Source of the DNA: Leptothoe spongobia TAU-MAC 1115
GTDB taxonomy: Bacteria; Cyanobacteriota; Cyanobacteriia; Phormidesmidales; Phormidesmidaceae
Direction of reading: 5' to 3'
Assembly: GCF_018739885.1 (NCBI RefSeq)
Contig: NZ_JADOES010000005.1
Coordinates: 97,340 to 161,339, forward strand
DNA length: 64,000 nucleotides
Both the position numbers and the translations under genes were made by a program. Shown one piece after another: positions 45,078 through 54,634 of this stretch. The notes under the pieces are model-generated. The model ran no database searches. It had not been told where the DNA came from and was given only the letters and a program-made list of their open reading frames with translations. How positions within the stretch are numbered: position 1 is the first letter of the stretch; the number at the start of each line of letters is the position of its first letter.

Positions 45078-46280
45078 TTACTTTTGCCTAACCGAAGCCG
45101 CCCGCTCCAACAGCCAAGACGCAGACCAAAATCTCACCGTCCCATCCGCACTGCTACTCATCAACATCTTCCCCTCATCCCCAAACTCCACACCCCACAC
45201 CGCCATTTTATGGCCCTTGAGTGTCTGCACCAGCTGATGACTCTGCGTGTCCCACAGTTTCACCGTACGGTCATAGCTACCGCTCGCCACCGTACGACCA
45301 TCAGGACTATAGGCCACCGAATAGACCGCCCGGTCATGGCCCTCAAACATGCATATGGGCGCAAATTTTCGTAAATCCCACAAAATCGCCGACCGATCCT
45401 GACTGCCGCTCACCAGCATCCGACCATCAGGACTAAACGCCAGATCCCATACCGTACGTTTATGACCGTGCAGGGTAATCTGCTTCATCCCACTATCGAT
45501 ATCCCACACATGCAGCATGCCGCGCCGGTCACCACTGACCAGCATTTTGCCATCAGGGCTGATGGCCACTGACGTAATGCCATGGGGATGCTCAAAACTC
45601 TGCAACAACTCCCCCGACCACACATCCCAAATCTTGGCAGTTTTATCAAAACTACCACTGATCAAAAGGCTGCCATCCTCACTCATGGCTAACGATTTCA
45701 CATCATCCGTATGGCCGACCAAATCGTGAAACATTTGCCCTGTCATTAAATTCCAAATCCGAATATCGTTGTCCCAACCACCACTGGCAAAGAGTTTGCC
45801 ACTCGGGCTCAACACCACATCCTCCACGGCATCGGAGTGCACCTGATGGGATTGCAGCAGCTCACCAGACACCGAGTCCCACACGCTGACCGTGCCATCA
45901 AAATGCCCCGTCGCAAAAATCTGACTCTCTGCATGCACCGCACTGGCATAGGTAACCGCATCGGTTAAGAATGTTTGCCTGGAGCCAAATCGACTATCAA
46001 ACCCCAAAGATGCATGGTCATCGGCTGCACCCGCAGCGACATCGGCGGTCCGCATCCGAGTGGCCATGGGTGGGGCAGCCATGTCTACACCAATGGTGAT
46101 ACAGGCAGCAACCAAGCTAATTAAGCCAATGACTTCAACTTTTGAACCTTTCTTTTTACGAGACTTTTTAGCTTTGGATTTGTGAGCCAAACGTTGTTTT
46201 GATCGAGGCTTCTGAGTGACAGGATTTTTTAGAAAAGATAGTATGTTGAACGTTTTAGTTGATTTGGACGTGACGATCAT
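45078..46280 (-). CDS. Membrane-anchored seven-bladed WD40 protein
   Basis: The 400-aa product has a very basic N-terminus (KSKAKKSRKKKGSK), one membrane helix (about 49-66) and a linker. Exactly seven WD40 repeats (about 105-395) follow, each ending VSVWD, IRIWN, AKIWD, LHVWD, AILWD, VKLWD and VRFW, enough for one closed propeller. It is probably a membrane-tethered scaffold with the propeller outside the cytoplasm, if the positive-inside rule holds. No fused effector domain. The promoter region contains a ~108-bp repeat. Confidence 0.88.
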   Translation of the reverse strand: MIVTSKSTKTFNILSFLKNPVTQKPRSKQRLAHKSKAKKSRKKKGSKVEVIGLISLVAACITIGVDMAAPPMATRMRTADVAAGAADDHASLGFDSRFGSRQTFLTDAVTYASAVHAESQIFATGHFDGTVSVWDSVSGELLQSHQVHSDAVEDVVLSPSGKLFASGGWDNDIRIWNLMTGQMFHDLVGHTDDVKSLAMSEDGSLLISGSFDKTAKIWDVWSGELLQSFEHPHGITSVAISPDGKMLVSGDRRGMLHVWDIDSGMKQITLHGHKRTVWDLAFSPDGRMLVSGSQDRSAILWDLRKFAPICMFEGHDRAVYSVAYSPDGRTVASGSYDRTVKLWDTQSHQLVQTLKGHKMAVWGVEFGDEGKMLMSSSADGTVRFWSASWLLERAASVRQK

Positions 46281-46334
46281 GATTTAACTGTTGCACCACT
46301 AACAGACGTTAAGGAGACTCTTGTCTCGGGAAAT

Positions 46335-46443
46335 AATACGAAATCCTGACGGATATCACCCGATATCGAAGGGCACCCACAAGGGGATGCCCCTACAGAA
46401 TTGTCCATTTTGAATCGGGATTAAGGAATTCGGATTTGGGATC
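46335..46443 (+). repeat. Copy of ~108-bp interspersed repeat
   Basis: The sequence shares TACGAAATCCTG, GGGCACCCACAAGGGGATGC, CCCCTACAGAATTGTCCATT and GGAATTCGGATTTGGGAT with the tandem pair at 36625-36842 in the same order. It lies upstream of the WD40 gene. Confidence 0.88.
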
Positions 46444-46525
46444 AGAGGCATGGAACTCTCTAACCGAAATTGTTGCTAAATGTTTGGCAACATCTAGACA
46501 TTAAGAATTGAGATTGAGGTGTTTC

Positions 46526-47059
46526 TTAGTTGGGACTCGATTTGGCTAGGGCTTTTTGGAACTCAGCCCCCTTGCGCATCAAAAACAAAGATGTAATTGA
46601 GATAATCCCGATAGCGGCAATGGGGGTGACCAGGGTCCACTGTCCTGACATCTTATTTAGAATGTGCCAGGTCAATAGAAACATTGCAGCATAGGTCAAT
46701 GTATGGAGACGTTTCCAATTACGTTTGAGCCGCTTTATACTCCAATCATTGGATGTGATTGTTAGTATCGTAAAAATTATCAGCGTTGCCAGTCCCTCAG
46801 AACTGGCTCTATAAGTATTAAAATCAAAAAAATCGAAGTTTCGCTTACGAATGACAAAGTAAGCATGGCCCATCGCCAGCACAAAGGCCAATATGCCAAT
46901 AGCCCGTCGCTGTTTTAGCAACCAACGAACGACGTCATGGGCCTTAAATGAAGGAAATACAATACGGATAATGGTCGGCACTAGGGTGGCAATGTAAGCA
47001 ACTAGTGCCAGTAGCCCCAAATGATTCCCAAGGGGCACAGATTCAAGGTAGAGACGCAT
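46526..47059 (-). CDS. Ferric-reductase-like transmembrane protein
   Basis: The product from ATG 47059 is 177 aa with about five membrane helices. Candidate heme-b His residues lie in LAMGHAYFVI, WKRLHTLTY and LLTWHIL, the layout of the ferric reductase-like/MsrQ-type membrane domain. Longer starts up to 47161 would add a hydrophilic lead that relatives lack. No flavin domain is attached, so it would need a partner for electrons. Conserved in cyanobacteria; function uncertain. Confidence 0.8.
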   Translation of the reverse strand: MRLYLESVPLGNHLGLLALVAYIATLVPTIIRIVFPSFKAHDVVRWLLKQRRAIGILAFVLAMGHAYFVIRKRNFDFFDFNTYRASSEGLATLIIFTILTITSNDWSIKRLKRNWKRLHTLTYAAMFLLTWHILNKMSGQWTLVTPIAAIGIISITSLFLMRKGAEFQKALAKSSPN

Positions 47060-47161
47060 TTCAGGTAGAACACTCACTGGTGTCAATTTATCAATCGAAG
47101 ATGCAAAAACGTTTAAGACGCACCCATTGTGTCCCCGTAAACGATAACCATTTGCCTTCAA

Positions 47162-47491
47162 CTGTCAAGCACAATTTACAGTGAATCTACAGATGTTCTC
47201 GTTTACGAATACATGGTAAAACAGACTAATTTCTTTGATCATACAGATCCGGATACTTTATGAAAAGTTCCTAAGTTTTCCCTGAGACTCTAAAGATTCT
47301 ATGGCTATGTGGCTAAGTTCTTGACGTTCAAAGGCTTGTGGTGATAACCCTACAATCAACAGATATACCTATGAATATTGATATTATTGGAGTTTAAAAC
47401 CCATCATCCCCCTGTATCAGTATCGTGAAATACAGGGGGATGATGGATTTAGTGAGTTGATCGTTCGTCTATAGCCTGGGCCTCGCTAAAC
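47162..47491. other. Intergenic region downstream of signalling operon
   Basis: These 330 bases lie between two minus-strand genes. They hold the upstream region of the ferric-reductase-like gene and a 17-bp perfect terminator hairpin (47401-47446). Nothing else is seen. Confidence 0.55.
47401..47446 (-). terminator. Terminator of the sensor kinase/pseudokinase operon
   Basis: CCATCATCCCCCTGTAT (47401-47417) and ATACAGGGGGATGATGG (47430-47446) are perfectly complementary with a 12-base loop. On the minus strand the stem is followed by GTTTTAAAC, 45 bases after the stop at 47492. Confidence 0.88.
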
Positions 47492-48826
47492 CTATGATGA
47501 AAGGGCCTGTTGATAGGTGGATTCTTTAGGCAGTAAACTGAGGGGTAAAGACGCGAGGGCCTCGCTTGCTGATTTGAAGCGAACATGGTGATTGGGACTA
47601 ACCATACGCTCAAATAGTTTGACTATCTTGGAATCTGCTTTTACCAAGTCTGTCAAATTACGCTGACCACTGGCAGTGACTAACCACTCGGGAGACTGTC
47701 CTGTCAGGGATTGTAGAACAATCATACCGATGGCATAGACATCGCTGCTGAGTTGAGGAGTCCCGGCGCGCTGTTCTGCTGGTTGATATTGGCCTTGTTT
47801 CAAAATGGCCTGACGGTAGGTCAACGAGTGCGATCGCAGGTTAACAAACATCCGCTTTAATAAACCGTAATCTACTAAAACAATACGGTTATCAGACTGG
47901 CGACGGATAAAACTATGGGGATGACATTCGCAATGCACCATCTTTCCTTGATGAAACGGGTGCACCGAACTTAATAAACTGTGGGTAAGCTTGAGGACAT
48001 GCCCCATGGACTGGGCACTGCCTAACTCATTGGCCAAGGATGTCCCCAAAATATGGTCTTGTACCCAATAAAATGTCTCATCTTGTTCAAAATAATCAAG
48101 GCAGGTGGCGATATCGTCCTGCTTACTGATCACCCTTAAGAACTTCATTTCTGACGCTAGGGACTCACGCACTAGGGTCAACAGGGTCGGGTCGTCGACC
48201 GGTAAGTCAAAGGCATTGATAATCACCGATTGGGAGCCTGAACCCTTGACATCTTTGGCTAATAGACACTGGCCAAAGGAGTCTTTTCGCAGGACCTGAC
48301 CAATCTCATAGCGGTCGTTCAAAAGCCCGTTAGATGCCTTATTAAGGGTGGGAATTTGGGCGGAGGGGACAGAGATAGTGCTCTCTGACATTGAAAATGA
48401 AGACGTGGCCGACAATAAAACATCTACGGGGTCAGGCTCTGCTGGAGTTGTAGGAGAAGATGCCAAACCTAATAATGTATTGACTTTGCCTAGTAACCGT
48501 TTGAGAACGAGGGGCTTAGTATCATAGTCATTGCATCCAACTTCCAGCGCCGTTTTCCAATTTCCTGATTTGGTATTGGTGGTCAGCGCAATGATAGGAA
48601 TGTTGGCGGTTACAACAGATGCTTTGAGAATTTTGATGGCTTGCCATCCACCCATCACGGGTAAGTCCGTGTCCATGATCACCAGATCGGGCTGTTGATC
48701 AGTGGCGATGGTTACGCCTTGTTCGCCATCGGTTGCCAACAGAACCTCATATCCACAATGCCGCAGTCGCCGTTCCAGCATCTTGCGGTTTAACGCATTG
48801 TCTTCGACTAACAAAACCTTGGGCAT
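47492..48826 (-). CDS. Response regulator receiver fused to a Ser/Thr pseudokinase
   Basis: The 444-aa protein has an N-terminal receiver (1-120) with acidic pair E8/D9, phosphoacceptor D52 (VIMDTDLPVMGG) and K104 (DTKPL), so it should accept phosphate. After a linker (120-165), a protein-kinase-fold domain (170-430) begins DRYEIGQVLRKDSFGQCLLA. The VAIK Lys is replaced (VIINAF), the HRD motif reads VHCECHPHSF and DFG reads DYG. Key catalytic residues are missing, so it is likely a pseudokinase. It follows the sensor kinase by 56 bases, so the pair probably signals together. Confidence 0.85.
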   Translation of the reverse strand: MPKVLLVEDNALNRKMLERRLRHCGYEVLLATDGEQGVTIATDQQPDLVIMDTDLPVMGGWQAIKILKASVVTANIPIIALTTNTKSGNWKTALEVGCNDYDTKPLVLKRLLGKVNTLLGLASSPTTPAEPDPVDVLLSATSSFSMSESTISVPSAQIPTLNKASNGLLNDRYEIGQVLRKDSFGQCLLAKDVKGSGSQSVIINAFDLPVDDPTLLTLVRESLASEMKFLRVISKQDDIATCLDYFEQDETFYWVQDHILGTSLANELGSAQSMGHVLKLTHSLLSSVHPFHQGKMVHCECHPHSFIRRQSDNRIVLVDYGLLKRMFVNLRSHSLTYRQAILKQGQYQPAEQRAGTPQLSSDVYAIGMIVLQSLTGQSPEWLVTASGQRNLTDLVKADSKIVKLFERMVSPNHHVRFKSASEALASLPLSLLPKESTYQQALSS

Positions 48827-48882
48827 AGCGAATAATGGATAGATTTAACACTCGGCGATGTCAATTAGGTGTCCCAAAAAAC

Positions 48883-50928
48883 TTAAACTGCTGCACAAAC
48901 CTGGAGTTCTTCTAGAAAGTCTTGTAGGTTCAAATCATTGCGATAGTAAATACTTTGAATGTCATTAGCAATTTGGATGCTGACATCTGCCTCAATCACG
49001 GAGTTTGCGATCGCAATAATCGGAATCTCCTCAAACTCAGTTGTCTGTCGTAGAACTTTGATGCACTGAACGGCATCCGGTTCCAAACTTAGATCGACCA
49101 ATGCCAACACCGGTAGATCTACCTGGGCTAACGTCAACGCATCGGCATTATTGTCAACGCATTTAACAGTCCAGTTCTCTTGCCGCAGCATCTGAGTAAT
49201 AATTTCCTCATTCTTTTCCTTGGCCTGTAATACCAAGATCCAAGGCTGTTCCTTCTCAATCGATACACTGCCCCCTTTCACCGTTTGAGGTAACCGCAAG
49301 GTAAACTGAGACCCTTTGTTAAGTTGACTTTCTACCATGATTTCTCCCCCCATCATGGCGATGAACTGTTTGGTAATGGTGAGGCCAAGACCTGTACCGC
49401 CAAACTGTCGAGTCGTAGAATTGTCGGCTTGAGCAAACGCATCAAACACCGTCTTTTGCTGCTCCGGCGTCATGCCAATCCCTGTATCTGTGATGATAAA
49501 GTCAACCCAAGGCTGGTCCATAAAGGTGGTTGATTTGACCGTCAGGGCAATCGTGCCATCTTGGGTAAACTTGTTGGCATTGCTTAACAGGTTCAACAAG
49601 CTTTGGTGGACCTTAGGCCGATCCGCCACAATCACATCCAGGTCTGTTTCATGGTGCACAATTAGCTTATTGCCATTTTTCTGAACCAGGGGTGTGAGGA
49701 CATCAACCACCTGTTCTACTAAAAATGAAATGGAGAACTCTTCCACAAATAACTCCATCCGCCCCGACTCAATCTTGGAGAGATCGAGCACCGAGTTAAT
49801 CAAGGTTAGCAGCTGTTTACCAGCGCCTTGGATGCGGTACAAATCAGTTTGAGCATCTTCCTTAGACAGATTCTCTGCATCTTCAGCCAGCATCTCGCTA
49901 TAGCCGATAATGGCATTTAGCGGTGTGCGGAGCTCATGACTCATATTGGCCAAGAAATCGCTTTTGGCTTGGGTAGCGGCCTCAGCGCTCTCTTTGGCAT
50001 GGCTCAAAGACTGTTCCCGCAGCACCACTTCATTGGCCATGTGCTCAAAGGCTCGGGCTAACTGACCAGGCTCATCACTACGGGTGGCCAGGCTACTCAA
50101 GGCGTTGGAATCATCATTGCTGGGCAGGGTGACCCGTTGACCCAAGCTAATATCACGGATGAGCTTATTCAGTTGACTCAAGGGCTGAATCACGGTTGTC
50201 TTTAGCAATCGGTTAATGACGCTAATAACCACGGCAAATACACCGCTAAAGATTGCAATCACTAGCAAAAGGTAACGATTCCCCTCTGTAAATACCTGGC
50301 TAGACGGGAGGTATATGGTCTGGGCCGCCACCGTTTCTCCTAGTTTCCAGCCAAAGCCATTTTTCTTGCCGTAGGTGCTGATCATGCTACGGGGCGCGGC
50401 TGAGGGACTCCCATGGCATTCGAGGCAGCTCTCTTTTTGAATCGTCAGAGGCCGACTAATGTATAGCAGCTTGGCACCATCCATCGTGCGGTAGCCTTTG
50501 AGCTCTTTGAGCTCAGAATTCTCTCGAAACTTATTGACAATCTGGGTTTCAAAATCGTCTGCTTGATCCCTCGGATTTGTCGGGTTTAGGGTAGCTTCCT
50601 TGTAGAGAAAGTCTTTGTAGGTATCTTCGGCACGAAATCCTTCAAACACCTCCCGTGCAGAATAGGCCGGTACGGTTTCAGGAATAAATTTTGAGGATTC
50701 AGCTAGCTCATCTGCTAACTGAGGCTTGACCTTGCCACTGGTATAGGTCCTGACAGCATTCATGGTCTGGATTAATATCTCAGCCTGCTGCACGATTTCT
50801 CCCTCAGCTTTCTGGCGCATAGCTGCTGAAAGAATTAACCCACTTGCAATAATGCCAACGAAGAAAATAATCGTTAGCATCTTGGTAAATTGCTTACCTA
50901 AGCTAGAAAGACGGCGTTTGGACCTCAT
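48883..50928 (-). CDS. Heme-c-type (DUF3365/Tll0287-like) sensor histidine kinase with degenerate receiver
   Basis: The 681-aa kinase has a membrane helix at 17-36. A Tll0287-like periplasmic domain (37-215) contains C168-L-E-C171-H172, a covalent heme-c motif. A second helix lies at about 219-240, then HAMP and HisKA with H331 (NMSHELRTPLNAIIG). The ATPase core shows LLNLLSNANKFT, DTGIGM and GGTGLGLTI. The C-terminal 120 residues resemble a receiver with an incomplete acidic pocket (ALVDLSLEPD). It should sense redox state or a gas through heme and phosphorylate the adjacent receiver-pseudokinase protein. Confidence 0.87.
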   Translation of the reverse strand: MRSKRRLSSLGKQFTKMLTIIFFVGIIASGLILSAAMRQKAEGEIVQQAEILIQTMNAVRTYTSGKVKPQLADELAESSKFIPETVPAYSAREVFEGFRAEDTYKDFLYKEATLNPTNPRDQADDFETQIVNKFRENSELKELKGYRTMDGAKLLYISRPLTIQKESCLECHGSPSAAPRSMISTYGKKNGFGWKLGETVAAQTIYLPSSQVFTEGNRYLLLVIAIFSGVFAVVISVINRLLKTTVIQPLSQLNKLIRDISLGQRVTLPSNDDSNALSSLATRSDEPGQLARAFEHMANEVVLREQSLSHAKESAEAATQAKSDFLANMSHELRTPLNAIIGYSEMLAEDAENLSKEDAQTDLYRIQGAGKQLLTLINSVLDLSKIESGRMELFVEEFSISFLVEQVVDVLTPLVQKNGNKLIVHHETDLDVIVADRPKVHQSLLNLLSNANKFTQDGTIALTVKSTTFMDQPWVDFIITDTGIGMTPEQQKTVFDAFAQADNSTTRQFGGTGLGLTITKQFIAMMGGEIMVESQLNKGSQFTLRLPQTVKGGSVSIEKEQPWILVLQAKEKNEEIITQMLRQENWTVKCVDNNADALTLAQVDLPVLALVDLSLEPDAVQCIKVLRQTTEFEEIPIIAIANSVIEADVSIQIANDIQSIYYRNDLNLQDFLEELQVCAAV

Positions 50929-51218
50929 AGTATATGACTCACCCCCAAAAAGTTAGGTCAAGAATAGCTACTCTATGGGTCGATTATGTGTTATGCGGTC
51001 CTGATTCAAGAAGGGTATCTTTACCGTAGAATCAACAATTTATAGATGTGTGGATATTCTCTAAACCATTCTGATTATGTCCTGGTTGTAGGAATTACTT
51101 AGGACATAGGGCAAGACTTGGAAATTTTTACGCATTACCGCAGCGCTGTAATTTGCCAAGGCTGTGGTTCATTTTGGACGACTGGTATCCACTGCAACCC
51201 AGATCTGCCGAGGCAACA

Positions 51219-52730
51219 TTAGCGAATATCATAGCCAAACAAGTTGGGGTCGGCTTCGCCCATGTCGAGATCCCCTAGACCGTACTCGGACCAGCGACGT
51301 TCCACCATGGCGGCCACATCGGGGTCAGACTTGAGTTCGTCGCCCCACTGATGATCAGTTTCGGGGGGAATCTTGGTGGTGGCATCGATACCCATGCGGC
51401 CCCCCAGACCCAGTTTTTCGTTGGCAAAGTCCAGGGAATCAAAGGGATTGTCCGGCAGGATAAACACATCGCGGGTGGGGTCTACCTTGGAGGTCAAGGC
51501 CCAGATCACCTGACGTGGATCGCGGATATTGATATCGTGGTCGACGACAATGACAAACTTGGTATAGGTGAACTGGGGTAGGGCAGTCCAGAAGGCCATG
51601 GCGGCGCGGCGGGCCTGACCGGGGTAAGCTTTTTTGATGGAAATCACGGCAGCTTTATAGCTGAGGGCCTCCATGGGTAGAAAGAAATCGACGATTTCGG
51701 ACACCTGCTGTCGCAAAATCGGTGTGTAAATGCGGTTGAGGGCAATGGCAATCATTGCTTCTTCCTTGGGGGGACGACCACTAAAGGTGGTGAGGTAAAT
51801 GGGATCTTTGCGATGGGTAACGCATTGAAAACGCACCAGAGGAGCCGCATCATTAACAGGACCGTAGTAGCCCATATGATCACCAAAAGGACCATCGGTA
51901 GCAACTTCACCGGGGGTGATGGTGCCTTCGAGAACAAATTCTGAGGCAGCAGGAACTTCAAGGTCAATGGTTTTACATTTGGCCAGATGCACACCACTAC
52001 CGCCATAGAGTCCAGCAAACAGCCATTCGGAGAGATCCACCGGAATGGGGGTGGCAGCGGCCATGATGATCAAAGGATGGACACCGATTGCGATCGCAAT
52101 CTCCAGTTTTTTGCCATTCTCCGCTGCTTTACGCAAATGTCTGGCTCCCCCCCGCACCGACAGCCACTGGACCGTCATGGTGTTTTTGCTTTGCAGCTGC
52201 AGGCGATACACCCCTACATTGGGAATACCCGTTTCACAATCTTTGGTAATCACCAGCCCCAGGGTAACCACCTTCCCACCGTCCTGGGGGTAGGGCTGGA
52301 TCATGGGAATTTGGGTGAGATCTACGTCATCGCCTTTAAGCACAACCTGATGACAGGCAGGCAGCAGATCGCGCTGAGGTTTGGCTTTGACCACATCAAA
52401 CAGGACCTTGCCAAATTCGATCGCCTGGGAGATTTTCTTAGGCGGCTTGGGCTGTTGCAACATGCCCAGCTTTTTACCCAGGGTCTCTAATTCCTCAGGG
52501 TGTTCCATATCCATGGACCAACAGGTCCGTTCTAGGGTACCGAGGAGATTTACCGCGATGGGGTGGGGAGATCCCTTGACGTTTTCAAAGAGGAGGGCGG
52601 GGCCACCGCATTGGAGCATGCGGTTTGAGATTTCGGCTATTTCGAGTTCGGGTGCCACCAGGGCCTTGATGCGGCGCAGTTGGCCACGTTGTTCGACTAG
52701 GTTGATAAATTCGCGGAGATCTCGGGCCAT
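51219..52730 (-). CDS. ubiD: UbiD family decarboxylase
   Basis: The 503-aa protein is a UbiD-type prenyl-FMN decarboxylase. In cyanobacteria this family removes the carboxyl group of 4-hydroxy-3-solanesylbenzoate in plastoquinone synthesis. Motifs are DLREFINLVEQRGQLRRI, NVGVYRLQLQSKNTMTVQWL, PFGDHMGYYGPVNDAAPL and the C-terminal GLGGRMGIDATTK. The start ATG at 52730 is chosen because the in-frame extension to 52820 runs through a CCCCCTTA/TAAGGGGG palindrome and does not look like protein. The UbiX partner is not in the window. Confidence 0.93.
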   Translation of the reverse strand: MARDLREFINLVEQRGQLRRIKALVAPELEIAEISNRMLQCGGPALLFENVKGSPHPIAVNLLGTLERTCWSMDMEHPEELETLGKKLGMLQQPKPPKKISQAIEFGKVLFDVVKAKPQRDLLPACHQVVLKGDDVDLTQIPMIQPYPQDGGKVVTLGLVITKDCETGIPNVGVYRLQLQSKNTMTVQWLSVRGGARHLRKAAENGKKLEIAIAIGVHPLIIMAAATPIPVDLSEWLFAGLYGGSGVHLAKCKTIDLEVPAASEFVLEGTITPGEVATDGPFGDHMGYYGPVNDAAPLVRFQCVTHRKDPIYLTTFSGRPPKEEAMIAIALNRIYTPILRQQVSEIVDFFLPMEALSYKAAVISIKKAYPGQARRAAMAFWTALPQFTYTKFVIVVDHDINIRDPRQVIWALTSKVDPTRDVFILPDNPFDSLDFANEKLGLGGRMGIDATTKIPPETDHQWGDELKSDPDVAAMVERRWSEYGLGDLDMGEADPNLFGYDIR

Positions 52731-53098
52731 GGGGGGATGAAGTGTTTCGGTAAAGAGAACCCTAAAGATACTTTCCCCCTTAGTAAGGGGGACTAAGAGG
52801 TCCTCGAAAGGTGAAGCCACTTTACGGAATGTAAAGCTGCTTCTTTATTATGCGAGGAAATGGGATTTAGGTGGTTGTTCTGGTGATGCCGCATAATGGG
52901 CTGCTCAGGGCTTTCCTCCCCGAACCCCTCCTATTCGTGGGGACCTCAACGTCCCCACACCCCTTGCACAAGAGTTTTTCTGGAGAATGGCTCAGTTAAT
53001 TGCACTAGGTCGGTGGGGTAATTACGCTGCTCCGCGTTCGCTCCACACCGTAAAACGTTAGTTATCTCTCTGAATAGAGGGCTGAGCGAAGTCGAAGC
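52731..53098. other. Intergenic region with palindromic repeats upstream of ubiD
   Basis: These 368 bases contain CCCCCTTAGTAAGGGGG (52775-52791) and a GTGGGGAC/GTCCCCAC hairpin (52937-52958). A GGGCTGAGCGAAGTCGAAGCC element comes just before the stop of the next gene. All three look like common cyanobacterial interspersed repeats. No gene is seen. Confidence 0.6.
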
Positions 53099-54412
53099 CT
53101 ACTCTGCCTCCAATACCGTCACCTCATACCGTCCATAGTCCAGATCAATCGAGGTAATCACTCGCACCGGCCTTACCTCACCGGACAGCATGGGGGCATC
53201 ACTCCCGTAGACGGCCAATACGTCTTTGCTGAGGATGAGTTGGTTCTGTTTGTTAAAAAAGTCGACCTGTAGCTTGAGCTGACGGATGGCGGTATCGCCG
53301 GTATTAGTAACAGCCCATTCGGCGTTGAAATAGGCGCTATCGGTGATGTCGTAGACGTCGAGGTTTTCGCTGCGGGCGGTGAGGTCGAAGGTGAGTTGGG
53401 TGGGTGGTTTGCCCCCCCAGTTGTACTTTATTTTTGGGGCTGGGGTATAGGTTGCAGGAGCGGGTACCTGGTCGCTGGTGACGACACTGAGACGGATATT
53501 GGCCAGGTCGGGCGTGGTTTTGTGGATCAGGTCAAAGGCATGGTAATCGCCGGGACGAACAGAGGCATCACTATCGCCAATCGCTTCTTTACTATCGACT
53601 TCGAGCACGGTGCCATCTTTATCCAGATACTCTACATTCAGCCGCAGGGCATCGATTTCTTGATCGCTGATGTTGAGCAATACGCCTTGGAGGGTGTAAT
53701 AGGAGGAGTCTTTATAGTTATCTAACCGTGATAGCCGAGAGTCCAGGGTCAATCCTTCATAATCAAACGTGATGGGAATGTCGATTTCGGGAGGGATTTC
53801 GGAGGTGGTCGTACCGGTTTCTGCAATGGGTATGTCGGAATTCAGAGTGGACGGGCTGTCCGAGGCAGGCGCTGGATCTGGGGTAATCGCTGCTTCGGTG
53901 AGCTGTCGGATTTCTGCCTGGGTGGAAATATAATTCATCACAGGCCGAAAAACGCCAAAACCCACTAAAACGGCCAACCCCAGCCCAATCAACAGTTGGC
54001 TTTTATTAGCTTCCGTTTCACGAGAGCTAATCAGAATAACAGACTCTGCATCGTTGGGATTTAGCTCTAGACAGCGCTTGGCCAGGGCAATGGCCTGCTT
54101 TTTATCGGCAATGTTTCTTTCTTTGCCGTAGCGTTGATCGTAGGCATAGGTGAGAGTTTGCAGGATTTCAAAATCTAATGGGTCCAATGATGTTGCCTGG
54201 GTCAGCTCTTCTATGGCCTCATCAAAACAATTAAATTCTAGATAGCTGCGTCCCCGCTCCAAATGGTTCTGAGCCGTTTGCTTGATCGCAGCAATATCGT
54301 CTGGCCCCAACCCCACTTCTTCGGCCAATGCATTTAAGGTGTCGGCTGTAACCGGTTCTTCCCAATCGAGTAAACGTTGAATATAGTTTTCAATGATGCG
54401 ATCGCGACCCAT
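53099..54412 (-). CDS. Tandem paralog A: N-terminal helical/TPR-like domain, membrane helix, two exported beta domains
   Basis: From ATG 54412 the 437-aa protein begins MGRDRIIENYIQRLLDWEEP, a lead shared with paralogs B and C. A TPR-like region (about 45-115; DEAIEELTQATSLDPLDFEI, AKRCLELNPND), a membrane helix (about 140-160), a low-complexity linker and two related beta domains follow. The first is at about 210-310 (DYEGLTLDSRLSRLDNYKDS), the second at about 340-437 (AEWAVTNTGDTAIRQLKLQV). The beta domains recall FxLYD-type exported domains. A 15-bp palindrome (54456-54470) sits upstream. Function unknown. Confidence 0.78.
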   Translation of the reverse strand: MGRDRIIENYIQRLLDWEEPVTADTLNALAEEVGLGPDDIAAIKQTAQNHLERGRSYLEFNCFDEAIEELTQATSLDPLDFEILQTLTYAYDQRYGKERNIADKKQAIALAKRCLELNPNDAESVILISSRETEANKSQLLIGLGLAVLVGFGVFRPVMNYISTQAEIRQLTEAAITPDPAPASDSPSTLNSDIPIAETGTTTSEIPPEIDIPITFDYEGLTLDSRLSRLDNYKDSSYYTLQGVLLNISDQEIDALRLNVEYLDKDGTVLEVDSKEAIGDSDASVRPGDYHAFDLIHKTTPDLANIRLSVVTSDQVPAPATYTPAPKIKYNWGGKPPTQLTFDLTARSENLDVYDITDSAYFNAEWAVTNTGDTAIRQLKLQVDFFNKQNQLILSKDVLAVYGSDAPMLSGEVRPVRVITSIDLDYGRYEVTVLEAE

Positions 54413-54455
54413 GAAAAATCCCGTTGACTGTTTTAAACGTAACTGCCTATGCACA

Positions 54456-54470
54456 CCATACTCAGTATGG
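54456..54470. promoter_or_regulatory. 15-bp palindrome upstream of paralog A
   Basis: CCATACTCAGTATGG has 7-bp perfect arms around a central C, 44 bases upstream of the ATG at 54412. It is a plausible operator; no family assigned. Confidence 0.35.
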
Positions 54471-54634
54471 CCTGCATAAATTGATACTGTGTTTGTAAAA
54501 GCTTGGATAAAGCATAACCAAGGTGAAGAGTCATTAGTTCACGCTTATGTTATGCCTCAAAGCTAGGTAATTTTATTTATGCTAATAGATTGTGACTAGA
54601 CTCATTTGTGACACAGATGAAGTATCAACAAAGA

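Noticed and set aside
52731..52820. N-terminal extension of ubiD
   Set aside because: It crosses a CCCCCTTA/TAAGGGGG palindrome and does not match UbiD N-termini; the ATG at 52730 does.
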